This document shows positions 6,161 through 13,052 of a stretch of 13,052 nucleotides of DNA, in pieces (position 1 is the stretch's first letter; each line of letters begins with the position of its first letter). The position numbers were made by a program, and so were the translations under genes. The notes beneath the pieces were generated by a model. That model saw only the letters and a program-made list of their open reading frames with translations, made no database searches and was not told the DNA's origin. The stretch comes from DATENM01 sp045807765. Lineage in GTDB: Bacteria; Acidobacteriota; Blastocatellia; UBA7656. The stretch is from assembly GCA_045807765.1 (NCBI GenBank), contig JBJMGU010000225.1, positions 1 through 13,052 on the forward strand, read 5' to 3'.

Positions 6161-6685
6161 ATGGATCCTTTCGTTGCTGAAATCAGAATCTTCCCCTTCA
6201 ATTTCGCACCCAAAGGCTGGGCTTTCTGTGACGGACAACTCCTGCCTCTCTCGCAGAACACCGCCTTGTTTTCGCTGCTCGGCACGACTTACGGCGGAGA
6301 CGGCAAATCCAATTTCGCTCTGCCGGATATGCAAGGCAATGCGCCGATGCACCCCGGCCAGGGGCCTGGGCTTTCGCTACATGACCTGGGTGAAACGGGC
6401 GGGTCGGAAACCGTCAGCCTGCTGGAATCCGAATTCCCTGCGCACTCACACGCCTTAATGGCGCAAAGCAATCCCGGCAACGTCAAGCTGCCTAGCGCAG
6501 CCGTCACCCTGGCCCGCTCCGGCGGTGCGGCCGAGAATACTTACATCCCGCCGGCTAATCTGGTGAACATGAATGATAATGTTCTCGCGCCGGCGGGCGG
6601 CGACCAGCCGCACAACAATATGCAACCGTACCTGACCTTGAGTTTTTGTATCGCCCTGCAAGGCGTATATCCGCCTCGTACTTAA
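6161..6685 (+). CDS. tail-collar domain protein 3 (microcystin-dependent protein family)
   Basis: Protein of 174 residues, longest of the three paralogues. The N-terminal collar motif is close to copy 1: FVAEIRIFPFNFAPKGWAFC, DGQLLPL, ALFSLLGTTYGGDG, FALPDMQGNAPMH. It has a small insertion before the glycine-rich turn (GQGPGLSLHDL, about 66-76), which shifts the histidine pair HSH to 95-97. The C-terminus carries GGDQPHNNMQPYLTLSFCIA and LQGVYPPRT. It starts 11 bp after copy 2, with AAGGAG before the ATG. It closes the operon and is followed after 22 bp by a strong hairpin. The insertion and altered surface suggest a different partner or ligand from copies 1 and 2, or a fixed place in a heterotrimer. 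Confidence 0.92.
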   Translation: MDPFVAEIRIFPFNFAPKGWAFCDGQLLPLSQNTALFSLLGTTYGGDGKSNFALPDMQGNAPMHPGQGPGLSLHDLGETGGSETVSLLESEFPAHSHALMAQSNPGNVKLPSAAVTLARSGGAAENTYIPPANLVNMNDNVLAPAGGDQPHNNMQPYLTLSFCIALQGVYPPRT

Positions 6686-6707
6686 CCGGGCGCGGCGCAG
6701 GCGGCAC

Positions 6708-6751
6708 GGGAGGCTGTTGAGCGGGCGGCACCGCTCGTCTCAACAGCCCCC
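6708..6751 (+). terminator. hairpin ending the collar operon, no clear U tract
   Basis: GGCTGTTGAG (6712-6721) pairs perfectly with CTCAACAGCC (6739-6748). The stem extends outward by GGG/CCC across one bulged A, and inward by about six more pairs (CGGGCG with CGCTCG, one G-T) around a small GCAC loop, with T6738 bulged. It starts 22 nt after the stop of the third collar gene. The following bases are CGATCTGCC rather than T-rich, so it may be a Rho-assisted stop or a 3'-end stabiliser rather than a canonical intrinsic terminator. Confidence 0.6.
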
Positions 6752-6948
6752 GATCTGCCTGCCCTTCTCCTACCCGGCTTTGATCCTGGACGGGGCGGCG
6801 AAGCGCAAGTCCATTCCCTTAACGGCTCCGCGCCTTCATTATTGGGTAATCGCCTTCGCCTAACCGTGCGCCGTAGTCACGGCCTTTCCGTGCGGGAGAA
6901 CTGGACCGCCGGGCCGGACAGCGGAAAGCCTCGACCGCAGTCATCTCA

Positions 6949-6981
6949 TGCGTCGGTTTTCGACTCCAGAAAGCCGACGCG
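6949..6981 (+). other. hairpin in the leader of the giant surface protein gene
   Basis: GCGTCGGTTTTC (6950-6961) pairs with GAAAGCCGACGC (6969-6980) around a 7-nt loop, with one G-U pair and a possible extra G-U at the base: 12 to 13 pairs in all. It lies about 70 nt before the ATG at 7053. Farther upstream two mutually exclusive short hairpins overlap (GCCGT/ACGGC at 6870-6883 and CACGG/CCGTG at 6878-6892). Structured leader or processed terminator are both possible. I do not recognise a known riboswitch. Confidence 0.45.
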
Positions 6982-7052
6982 CCTCAAGTACGACGATCTC
7001 TCACTCGTTGATTCCTAATGTATTTGGCCTTCCGCCTTTAAGGAGAAATGTT

Positions 7053-10000
7053 ATGCAAAGAATCCCCTACCGCTACTTGAATTACTTACTTGCCGCCGTT
7101 CTTGCATTCGTCGCCCTGAGCACGGGCCTGAACGTGCGCTCCGACTCCTCGCTCCTCGTGTCGTCCCCTGACGCGGCGCGCGTCAGGCCGGCTGCGCCTG
7201 AGGCCCTCTCGCCTGCGGCGGGTCAGTCGGCGCTGACCAATGGTGGTCTAGGCGTGGCCCGCCGGCCCGCGAGCGACCCTTTAGCCGCGATGATGCGGAA
7301 GGCCGCGGCGGCTTCGCCCTTCGGCCCTGTGCTGACGGCGACCAAGACGGCCAGCCCGAATACCTCGGTCAACCCCGGTGACACGATCATGTACACGGTC
7401 GAAATTACCAACACCGGCAACGCGGACGCCACAGGCGTCAATTTCTCGGATACCATTGATCCGAACACGACGCTGGTGCCCGGCTCAGTCACCGCCTCGC
7501 CCATCGCGGTGGATGACAGCTATCACACCATCGGCAACGTCCACATCCAGGTGCCGGTCGCGCAGGGCGTGATCGCCAATGATCTGAACCCGAACCCCAG
7601 CGGCACGCTGACGGTGACGAAAGTCAACGCCACGGCGGTGCCCGGCGGCGGCAGCGCGACGGCCAGCACTGCGAACGGCAGTGTCACGATGTCGAGCGAC
7701 GGTAGCTTTACCTATTCGCCGAATGCGAACTTTCGCGGGCCGACCGACAGCTTCACTTACACGCTGGACAACGGCACGGGCAAGATCGACACGGCGACCG
7801 TGTCGATTGCCGTGAACGGCCTGATCTGGTTTGTTGACGCCGGCGCCCCTGCGGCGGGTGCCGACGGCACGCTGGCGCATCCATTCAGTTGCCTGGTCGG
7901 GAGCGGCTGCTTCAACCCGGCGGCTTCTGACGCGGCCAACGATAATATCTTCCTCTATAGCGGAAGCTACACGGGTGGCTTGTCCCTGCTAGCGGGGCAG
8001 TACCTGATCGGCCAGGGTGCCAGCCAGTCGCTATTGACAATCACCGGCCTGGCCGCGCCTTCGGGCACCAACCTGTTGCCGGCGACGGGCGGGACGAATC
8101 CCGCGATTACCACAAGCGCGGCCAGCACCAACGGCGTGAATCTCGGAACGAACAACCAGATTTGGGGTGTGACCTTCGGCAATACGACCGGCGCGGGCGT
8201 CAGCGGCACGGGCTTCGGTACGCTCAAGGTCAGAGACACGGCCAAGAACGGCAGCGGCCAGGCGCTCAACCTCAGCACGGGCACGCTGGATGCGATCTTT
8301 CAGAGCATCGCCTCGACCAGCAGCGCCGGCACAGGCATAAGCGTGAATGCGGCCAGCGGTAGCTTATCGGTGAGCGGCGCGACCAGCATCACCAACTCAG
8401 CCGGCACAGGCGTCAGCCTGACGAATAACACCGGCACGATCAGTTTTGCGGCGCTTAATATCAGCAACGCCGGCACCAACCAGAGCGGCCTGGTCGGCAC
8501 GGACAACAGCAACACGATAACGACCGCGGGCGGTGCGATCAGCACGGGCAGCGGCACAGCGGTCAACATTACCCGCGCCAGCGGCACGACGCCGCTGAAC
8601 GTCACGCTCACCAGCGTATCGGCCAACGGCGGCGCGAATGGCATCGTCCTCAGCAACACCAGTGGCAGCTTCACCGTCGCGGGCGATGGGACGAACACGG
8701 CGAATGGCTCCGGCGGCACGATCCAGAACCACACTGGCGCGGACAACGCCATCGCCGGGCGCGGCGTCAGCCTGAGCAATGTGACGAACTTCACGCTCAG
8801 CCAGGTGAACCTGCATGACTTCAGCAATTACGCCATTTTCGGGTCGGGTGTGACCGGTTTCACACTGAGCAATTGCATAATCAGCGGCGTGAATGGCAAC
8901 AACGACGCGGTCGACGAAGACAGTGTGCGTCTTCTCAACCTGCTCGGCAGCGCCTTGATTGACCGCTGCACGATCAGCGGCGGCTTCGAGGACAACCTTG
9001 CCGTGCGCAACACCACAGGCACGCTGAACCGCCTGACCGTCTCTAACACGACCATCGGGTTGAACAGCACGACCAAAGGCGATAACGGCATCTACTTTGA
9101 AGCCAACAGCGGCGGGGCGACGGCCAAGCTCACTGTCGACAGTTGCACTTTCACCGGCTCGCGCGGCGACCAGATTGACGTCATCGCGCAATCCGGGACG
9201 ACTGCCTCAGCGACCCTCACGAATAACAACCTCAAAAACACCCACACGAATTCGCTGAGTGGCGGCGTGATCGTTCACGGCGCGGGCACGGTTACCTTTA
9301 ACATCTCCGGCAACACTTTCGGGGACGGCACCGCCACCCATAGCGCCAAGACCTCGGTCATCAACATCAGCAAGTCTGCGACGACCGGCACCTACAACGG
9401 CACGATCAGCAACAACACCATCGGCACCGCCGGCGTAGTCAAATCCGGCTGCTCCGCCGGTTCGGGAATCTTTGTTGATGGCGGCGGCACCAGCGGCAGC
9501 TCGGCTGTGGCCATCACCAACAACCAGATCCATGGCTACAGCGACACCGGCATCTACCTGCTCGCCAACGGTCAGGGCGGCGTCGTGACCGGCAATACCT
9601 TCAACGCCACCGTGACCGGCAACGTCACGGACACCCCCGACCCGGGCAATGGCTTTGCCGGAATCTTCACCGACATCGGTGCATTCCCGACCGACACGAA
9701 TGCGGTCTGCCTGGACATCGGCGGGGCCGGCGCGCTGGCCAATAATTTCTCTACCGGCGACCCGTTCGATTTCGCCGACATCAATATGAGCGAGATCGGC
9801 AACGTTACTATCCGCCTGCCCGGTTATGTTGGCGGCGCTACTGACACAACAGCGATAGAGAATTACCTCAAAGGCCGCAACTTGAATCCGGGCACGACCG
9901 CCGTATTCATAAGCCCGGATGTGAATGGCTATACGGGCGGCGCGGCCTGCGGTGCGCCGAATATGTCCGGCCTTTCGCTCAGTCCCATAGAGACCGCCTC

Positions 10001-13000
10001 TGCGCGCCGTGCGGATGGCGAGTCTACGCTCGGCGATGATGACGATTCGATCCTGCGCGCGGTGCGCGGCGAAGCCTCGAATATCGATGGGGTGCAGCCG
10101 CTGCGCAGCGAAGAACTGGCGTGGTTGGCGCAAGCCGCCATTCAAAGGTGGAAAGAGGCAGGCATCGCAGACGAGGACCTGGCGCGGCTGCAAGCCGTCA
10201 CGTTTGAGTTGGCAGACCTGCCCGCCGGCCAGATCGCTTCGGTCAAGGGCAACTTCATCCGGGTTGATGAAACCGGTGCGGGCTATGGCTGGTTCCTCGA
10301 TAACACGCCGGAAGGCGATTATGAATACGACGTGCTGGTCATCGGCAAGGAGCTGCAAACGACCGAACTCAGTCCCGCGAATGGTCGGATGGACTTGCTG
10401 ACAGTGCTGGTGCGCGAACTCGGCGCGGTCTACCTGCAAGGCAGGAACAAGACGCCCAAGAAGCTGCGGCCACTGATGGAGCCGACATTGTCGCCTTCGG
10501 TGCGGCGCGTGCCGGTCTTCCATTTTACAGACCCGGCGACCGTTTCGGTCGGCGTCTCCAGCACTCCGAACGGCAGCGTGATGGCTAACGCCGGCGCGCA
10601 GCCGAAAGCGAATGCCGCGTCGGCTTCGCCCGCGCACGCGGTGTTCACGTTCAGCGGCGACAACGCGACGGAGTTTTATAGCCGAAGCGCGAAACGCATG
10701 AGTTACGTAGCGACAGCGCGCCGCGTGGCTTACAACGCCGCGCCGTACAGCGGCGAGACCGTGTCGCTGAACATTGGCACCATCCCGCCGGGCGAGAAGG
10801 TCGTCATCATGTTCTCGGTGACGGTTAACAATCCGGCAGGGGCCTGCTCGGTAACCAACCAGGGCCACGTGACGGCCAGCAACGCCAGCCCGGTTGATAC
10901 CAACAGCGTGTCCAATGTCGTCAATAAGTCGGTTACGATCAGCGCCTGCCCGGCTAACATTACCAAGAGCACGGATGCCGGTCAGTGCTCGGCGGTGGTG
11001 AGCTTCACTACCCCGACCGGAGACGGCTGTCCCGCGCCGACGGTAACGTGCAACCCGGCTTCCGGCACGACCTTCAACAAGGGCGTGACGACCGTGACCT
11101 GCACGGCGTCGAACGGCGTTTCTCCTGATGCCAGCTGCACCTTCACGGTGACGGTGAATGACAACGAAGCGCCGCATGTTGTTTGTCCGGCCAACATCAC
11201 TCAGAGCACCGACGCAAACGTCTGCACGGCGGTCGTCACTTATGCGACGGCGACGGCGACAGACAACTGTCCAGGGGTCGGCGCGGTGACCTGTACGCCG
11301 GCTTCGGGCACTGCCTTCCCGAAGGGCATAAACACCGTGACGTGCTCCGTCACGGATGCTTCGAGTAATGCCGGGAGCTGCACCTTCACGGTGACTGTCA
11401 ACGACACGCAGTCGCCGACAATCACTTGCCCGGCGAGCATTGTTCACGACACCGACCCGAATGCCTGCACCGCTGTGGTCACCTACGCGTCCCCGACGGT
11501 TAGCGATAACTGTCCGGGAGTGGGATCGCCGACCTGTTCTCCGGCTTCGGGCACTGCTTTCCCGAAGGGCGTCACGACAGTGAACTGCTCGGTCACGGAT
11601 GCGTCGGGTAATTCGGCTTCCTGCTCGTTTACCGTAACGGTCAGGGACACGCAGGCACCGACCATCGGCGCCTGCCCGGCCAACATCAGTGTGGTGTCGA
11701 GCGGCGGCTGCGAGAATGTCACTTACACCTCGCCGACGGCGACCGACAATTGCGGCAGCGCCACGGTCGTTTGTTCGCCGGCCTCTGGCTTCTGCTTCCC
11801 GGCGGGCACGACGACCGTGACCTGCACGGCCTCTGACTCAAGCCCCGACAGCCCGGATTCAAGCTGTTCGTTTACGGTGACGGTGGTTCCTTGCACCATC
11901 AGTTGTCCGGGCAACATCTCGGTCGGCACGAATCCGAGCCAGCAGTGCGGCACGACGGTGAGCTTCTCGCCGACCACCAGTGCCGGTTGCGGCACGGTGG
12001 CGTGTTCGCCGTCTTCCGGCTCGTTCTTCCCCGTCGGCACGACGCCGGTCACTTGCAGCACGCAGGCCGGCCCGAGTTGCAGCTTCTCGGTGACGGTCTT
12101 CGACAACACCCCGCCTTCGCTCACCTGCGCGCCGGATCAGACAGCACTTGCCGGCACCGGTTGTCAGGCGCAGGTTCCCAACTTCGTGGTCTCGGCTGGC
12201 GATAACTGTGGCGGCGTCACCGTCACACAGACTCCGGCGGCGGGGACGGTTGTGGGTCCGGGTGTTTACCCCGTCCATGTCAGTGTGACTGATTCGTCGG
12301 GCAATACGACCACCTGCGACAAGACCTTCACGGTGACCAACGACCCGCCGATTGCCACCAACGTGACGGGACCGAGCGGCCCCATCGCGGAGGGCAGCTC
12401 GGCGAGCGTGACGGTGACCTACACAGACACCGCCGTGCAAGGCCACAGCGCAGAGTTCTCTTGGGATGACGGCAGCCCGAACACGACGGTGGCCGCCGCC
12501 AGCCCAGCCAGCAGCGGCAGTATCACCGCTTCCCACACCTACGCGACAACGGGGGTCTACACGGTCACGGTGACGGTTAGAGATGATTGCGGCGCGGCCA
12601 GCGCCCCATTCATTTATCAGTTCATCGTGGTCTACAATCCCGATGGCGGGTTCGTGACCGGCGGCGGGTGGATCACTTCTCAGCCCGGCTCTTACGTCGC
12701 CGACCCGACCGCGACCGGGAAGGCGAACTTCGGCTTCGTGTCGAAGTATCAGCATGGAGCGACCGTGCCGACCGGCGACACCGAGTTCCAGTTCAAAGCC
12801 GGCAACCTGAATTTCAAGAGCACGTCGTATGAATGGCTTGTGATTTCAGGGGCGAAGGCTCAGTTCAAAGGCAGTGGCAAGATCAACGGGGCAGGGAATT
12901 ACCGTTTTCTGTTGACTGCTACGGATGGAGACAGGCCCGGCGGCGGCGGCACCGACAAGTTCCGGATCAAGATCTGGGACGCGGTAACCAACGTGGTTGT

Positions 13001-13052
13001 CTATGACAATAAGCTGGGCAATTCGGATGACATAGACGCGGCCAACCCACAG
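7053..13052 (+). CDS. giant secreted multidomain surface protein (Big_9, beta-helix, degenerate zincin, HYR, PKD), 3' end outside the window
   Basis: All 2000 codons from the ATG at 7053 to the window edge are open. AAGGAG lies 7 nt upstream. Order: signal peptide (1 to about 27); DUF11-like segment (92-149, TASPNTSVNPGDTIMYTVEI); Big_9/cadherin-like domain (150-256, SDGSFTYSPNANFRGPTDSF); right-handed parallel beta-helix (257 to about 967, opening LIWFVDAG and rich in Asn, Ser, Thr and Gly turns); zincin-like module (about 1013-1158) with RELGA at 1121-1125 where related proteins, as I recall, have HELGH; second DUF11-like segment (about 1230-1294); six HYR repeats (1295-1764); PKD domain (1767-1858, with WDDGSP and SHTYATTGVYTVTV); C-terminal domain (1866 on, GGGWITSQPGSY, GKANFGFVSKY, DKFRIKIWD). 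Likely an adhesin or structural exoprotein. The secretion route and C-terminal anchor are not visible. By analogy with related domains it should end shortly after the window. Confidence 0.9.
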   Translation, partial: MQRIPYRYLNYLLAAVLAFVALSTGLNVRSDSSLLVSSPDAARVRPAAPEALSPAAGQSALTNGGLGVARRPASDPLAAMMRKAAAASPFGPVLTATKTASPNTSVNPGDTIMYTVEITNTGNADATGVNFSDTIDPNTTLVPGSVTASPIAVDDSYHTIGNVHIQVPVAQGVIANDLNPNPSGTLTVTKVNATAVPGGGSATASTANGSVTMSSDGSFTYSPNANFRGPTDSFTYTLDNGTGKIDTATVSIAVNGLIWFVDAGAPAAGADGTLAHPFSCLVGSGCFNPAASDAANDNIFLYSGSYTGGLSLLAGQYLIGQGASQSLLTITGLAAPSGTNLLPATGGTNPAITTSAASTNGVNLGTNNQIWGVTFGNTTGAGVSGTGFGTLKVRDTAKNGSGQALNLSTGTLDAIFQSIASTSSAGTGISVNAASGSLSVSGATSITNSAGTGVSLTNNTGTISFAALNISNAGTNQSGLVGTDNSNTITTAGGAISTGSGTAVNITRASGTTPLNVTLTSVSANGGANGIVLSNTSGSFTVAGDGTNTANGSGGTIQNHTGADNAIAGRGVSLSNVTNFTLSQVNLHDFSNYAIFGSGVTGFTLSNCIISGVNGNNDAVDEDSVRLLNLLGSALIDRCTISGGFEDNLAVRNTTGTLNRLTVSNTTIGLNSTTKGDNGIYFEANSGGATAKLTVDSCTFTGSRGDQIDVIAQSGTTASATLTNNNLKNTHTNSLSGGVIVHGAGTVTFNISGNTFGDGTATHSAKTSVINISKSATTGTYNGTISNNTIGTAGVVKSGCSAGSGIFVDGGGTSGSSAVAITNNQIHGYSDTGIYLLANGQGGVVTGNTFNATVTGNVTDTPDPGNGFAGIFTDIGAFPTDTNAVCLDIGGAGALANNFSTGDPFDFADINMSEIGNVTIRLPGYVGGATDTTAIENYLKGRNLNPGTTAVFISPDVNGYTGGAACGAPNMSGLSLSPIETASARRADGESTLGDDDDSILRAVRGEASNIDGVQPLRSEELAWLAQAAIQRWKEAGIADEDLARLQAVTFELADLPAGQIASVKGNFIRVDETGAGYGWFLDNTPEGDYEYDVLVIGKELQTTELSPANGRMDLLTVLVRELGAVYLQGRNKTPKKLRPLMEPTLSPSVRRVPVFHFTDPATVSVGVSSTPNGSVMANAGAQPKANAASASPAHAVFTFSGDNATEFYSRSAKRMSYVATARRVAYNAAPYSGETVSLNIGTIPPGEKVVIMFSVTVNNPAGACSVTNQGHVTASNASPVDTNSVSNVVNKSVTISACPANITKSTDAGQCSAVVSFTTPTGDGCPAPTVTCNPASGTTFNKGVTTVTCTASNGVSPDASCTFTVTVNDNEAPHVVCPANITQSTDANVCTAVVTYATATATDNCPGVGAVTCTPASGTAFPKGINTVTCSVTDASSNAGSCTFTVTVNDTQSPTITCPASIVHDTDPNACTAVVTYASPTVSDNCPGVGSPTCSPASGTAFPKGVTTVNCSVTDASGNSASCSFTVTVRDTQAPTIGACPANISVVSSGGCENVTYTSPTATDNCGSATVVCSPASGFCFPAGTTTVTCTASDSSPDSPDSSCSFTVTVVPCTISCPGNISVGTNPSQQCGTTVSFSPTTSAGCGTVACSPSSGSFFPVGTTPVTCSTQAGPSCSFSVTVFDNTPPSLTCAPDQTALAGTGCQAQVPNFVVSAGDNCGGVTVTQTPAAGTVVGPGVYPVHVSVTDSSGNTTTCDKTFTVTNDPPIATNVTGPSGPIAEGSSASVTVTYTDTAVQGHSAEFSWDDGSPNTTVAAASPASSGSITASHTYATTGVYTVTVTVRDDCGAASAPFIYQFIVVYNPDGGFVTGGGWITSQPGSYVADPTATGKANFGFVSKYQHGATVPTGDTEFQFKAGNLNFKSTSYEWLVISGAKAQFKGSGKINGAGNYRFLLTATDGDRPGGGGTDKFRIKIWDAVTNVVVYDNKLGNSDDIDAANPQ
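10935..12344 (+). repeat. six tandem HYR (hyalin-like) repeats inside the giant protein
   Basis: Units of about 70-83 residues (210-250 bp) at residues 1295-1370, 1371-1450, 1451-1531, 1532-1612, 1613-1683 and 1684-1764. Each follows the pattern CPANI, a variable Cys, DNC or similar, a V-x-C-x-P-A-S-G block, a T-V-T-C block and SCTFTVTV. Repeat 2 shows six cysteines (1378, 1391, 1406, 1414, 1431, 1443), consistent with three disulfides. Repeats 2 and 3 are also very close in DNA sequence (for example around 11299-11340 and 11539-11580). Repeat 6 lacks the middle two cysteines and has a valine/proline core instead. HYR is an Ig-like fold known from adhesion proteins. Confidence 0.88.

Larger units (their letters stand above)
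6686..7052. other. 367-bp gap between collar operon and giant gene
   Basis: It contains the terminator-like hairpin and the leader hairpins listed separately, and the ribosome site AAGGAG 7 nt before the ATG at 7053. I found no convincing -35/-10 pair for the downstream gene, so it either has a weak or alternative-sigma promoter or receives read-through from the collar operon. No gene is supported in this gap. Confidence 0.5.

Noticed and set aside
5139..6685. Prophage or phage tail cluster
   Set aside because: Collar proteins alone do not make a phage. No capsid, terminase, baseplate, tail tube, lysis or integrase gene is present on either side in the window.
6860..6981. Cyclic di-GMP (GEMM) riboswitch before the giant gene
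   Set aside because: The hairpins and an AAAGCC segment were suggestive, but I could not match the conserved core of that riboswitch.
9207..11447. Minus-strand open frame of 746 codons
   Set aside because: It lies antisense to the giant protein, is full of Arg, Ala and Gly typical of antisense GC-rich codons, has no domain resemblance and no ribosome site.
11859..12755. Minus-strand frame of 298 codons, and similar ones at 8397-9191 and 8300-8827
   Set aside because: They are shadows of the HYR/PKD and beta-helix coding regions. The plus-strand frame shows clear domain patterns through all of these stretches.

Overview
The window is GC-rich chromosomal DNA from what is probably a free-living Gram-negative bacterium. 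A lipoprotein-type RND efflux adaptor, a Tat signal peptide and GC-rich codon use point that way. The mix of an S41-peptidase remnant, microcystin-dependent (tail-collar) proteins, a DUF6916-like family and a giant Big_9/beta-helix/HYR/PKD surface protein recalls Acidobacteriota (Blastocatellia-like). That placement is from memory of gene content and is only a guess. No tRNA, rRNA, CRISPR array, transposase or recombinase was seen.

Left part (1-2142, minus strand): a TetR-type regulator, an RND membrane-fusion lipoprotein and the start of an RND inner-membrane pump, packed in that order as one efflux operon. A strong sigma70-type promoter precedes the regulator. Its -10 box lies inside an imperfect palindrome that looks like the regulator's own operator.

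Middle part (2173-6751): a plus-strand trio of GNAT acetyltransferase, small DUF6916-like protein and a second, diverged GNAT. Facing it is the 3' remnant of an S41-type peptidase gene, then an imperfect inverted repeat built on CACAAAGG. Next comes a minus-strand gene for a Tat-exported version of the same DUF6916-like domain. It diverges across a 531-bp intergenic region from an operon of three tandem tail-collar paralogues, each with its own strong ribosome binding site, closed by a long hairpin. The two DUF6916-like proteins, two GNATs and three collar proteins look like one functional module, probably a cell-surface or secreted fibre system rather than a prophage, since no other phage gene is present.

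Right part (7053-13052, plus strand): one reading frame of 2000 codons that I translated by hand without meeting a stop, and which runs off the window. It encodes a giant secreted protein: signal peptide, DUF11-like segment, Big_9/cadherin-like domain, long right-handed beta-helix, a zincin-like module whose expected HExxH site reads RELGA, a second DUF11-like segment, six HYR repeats, a PKD domain and a C-terminal domain that is nearly complete at the window edge. All long minus-strand frames under it are shadows.
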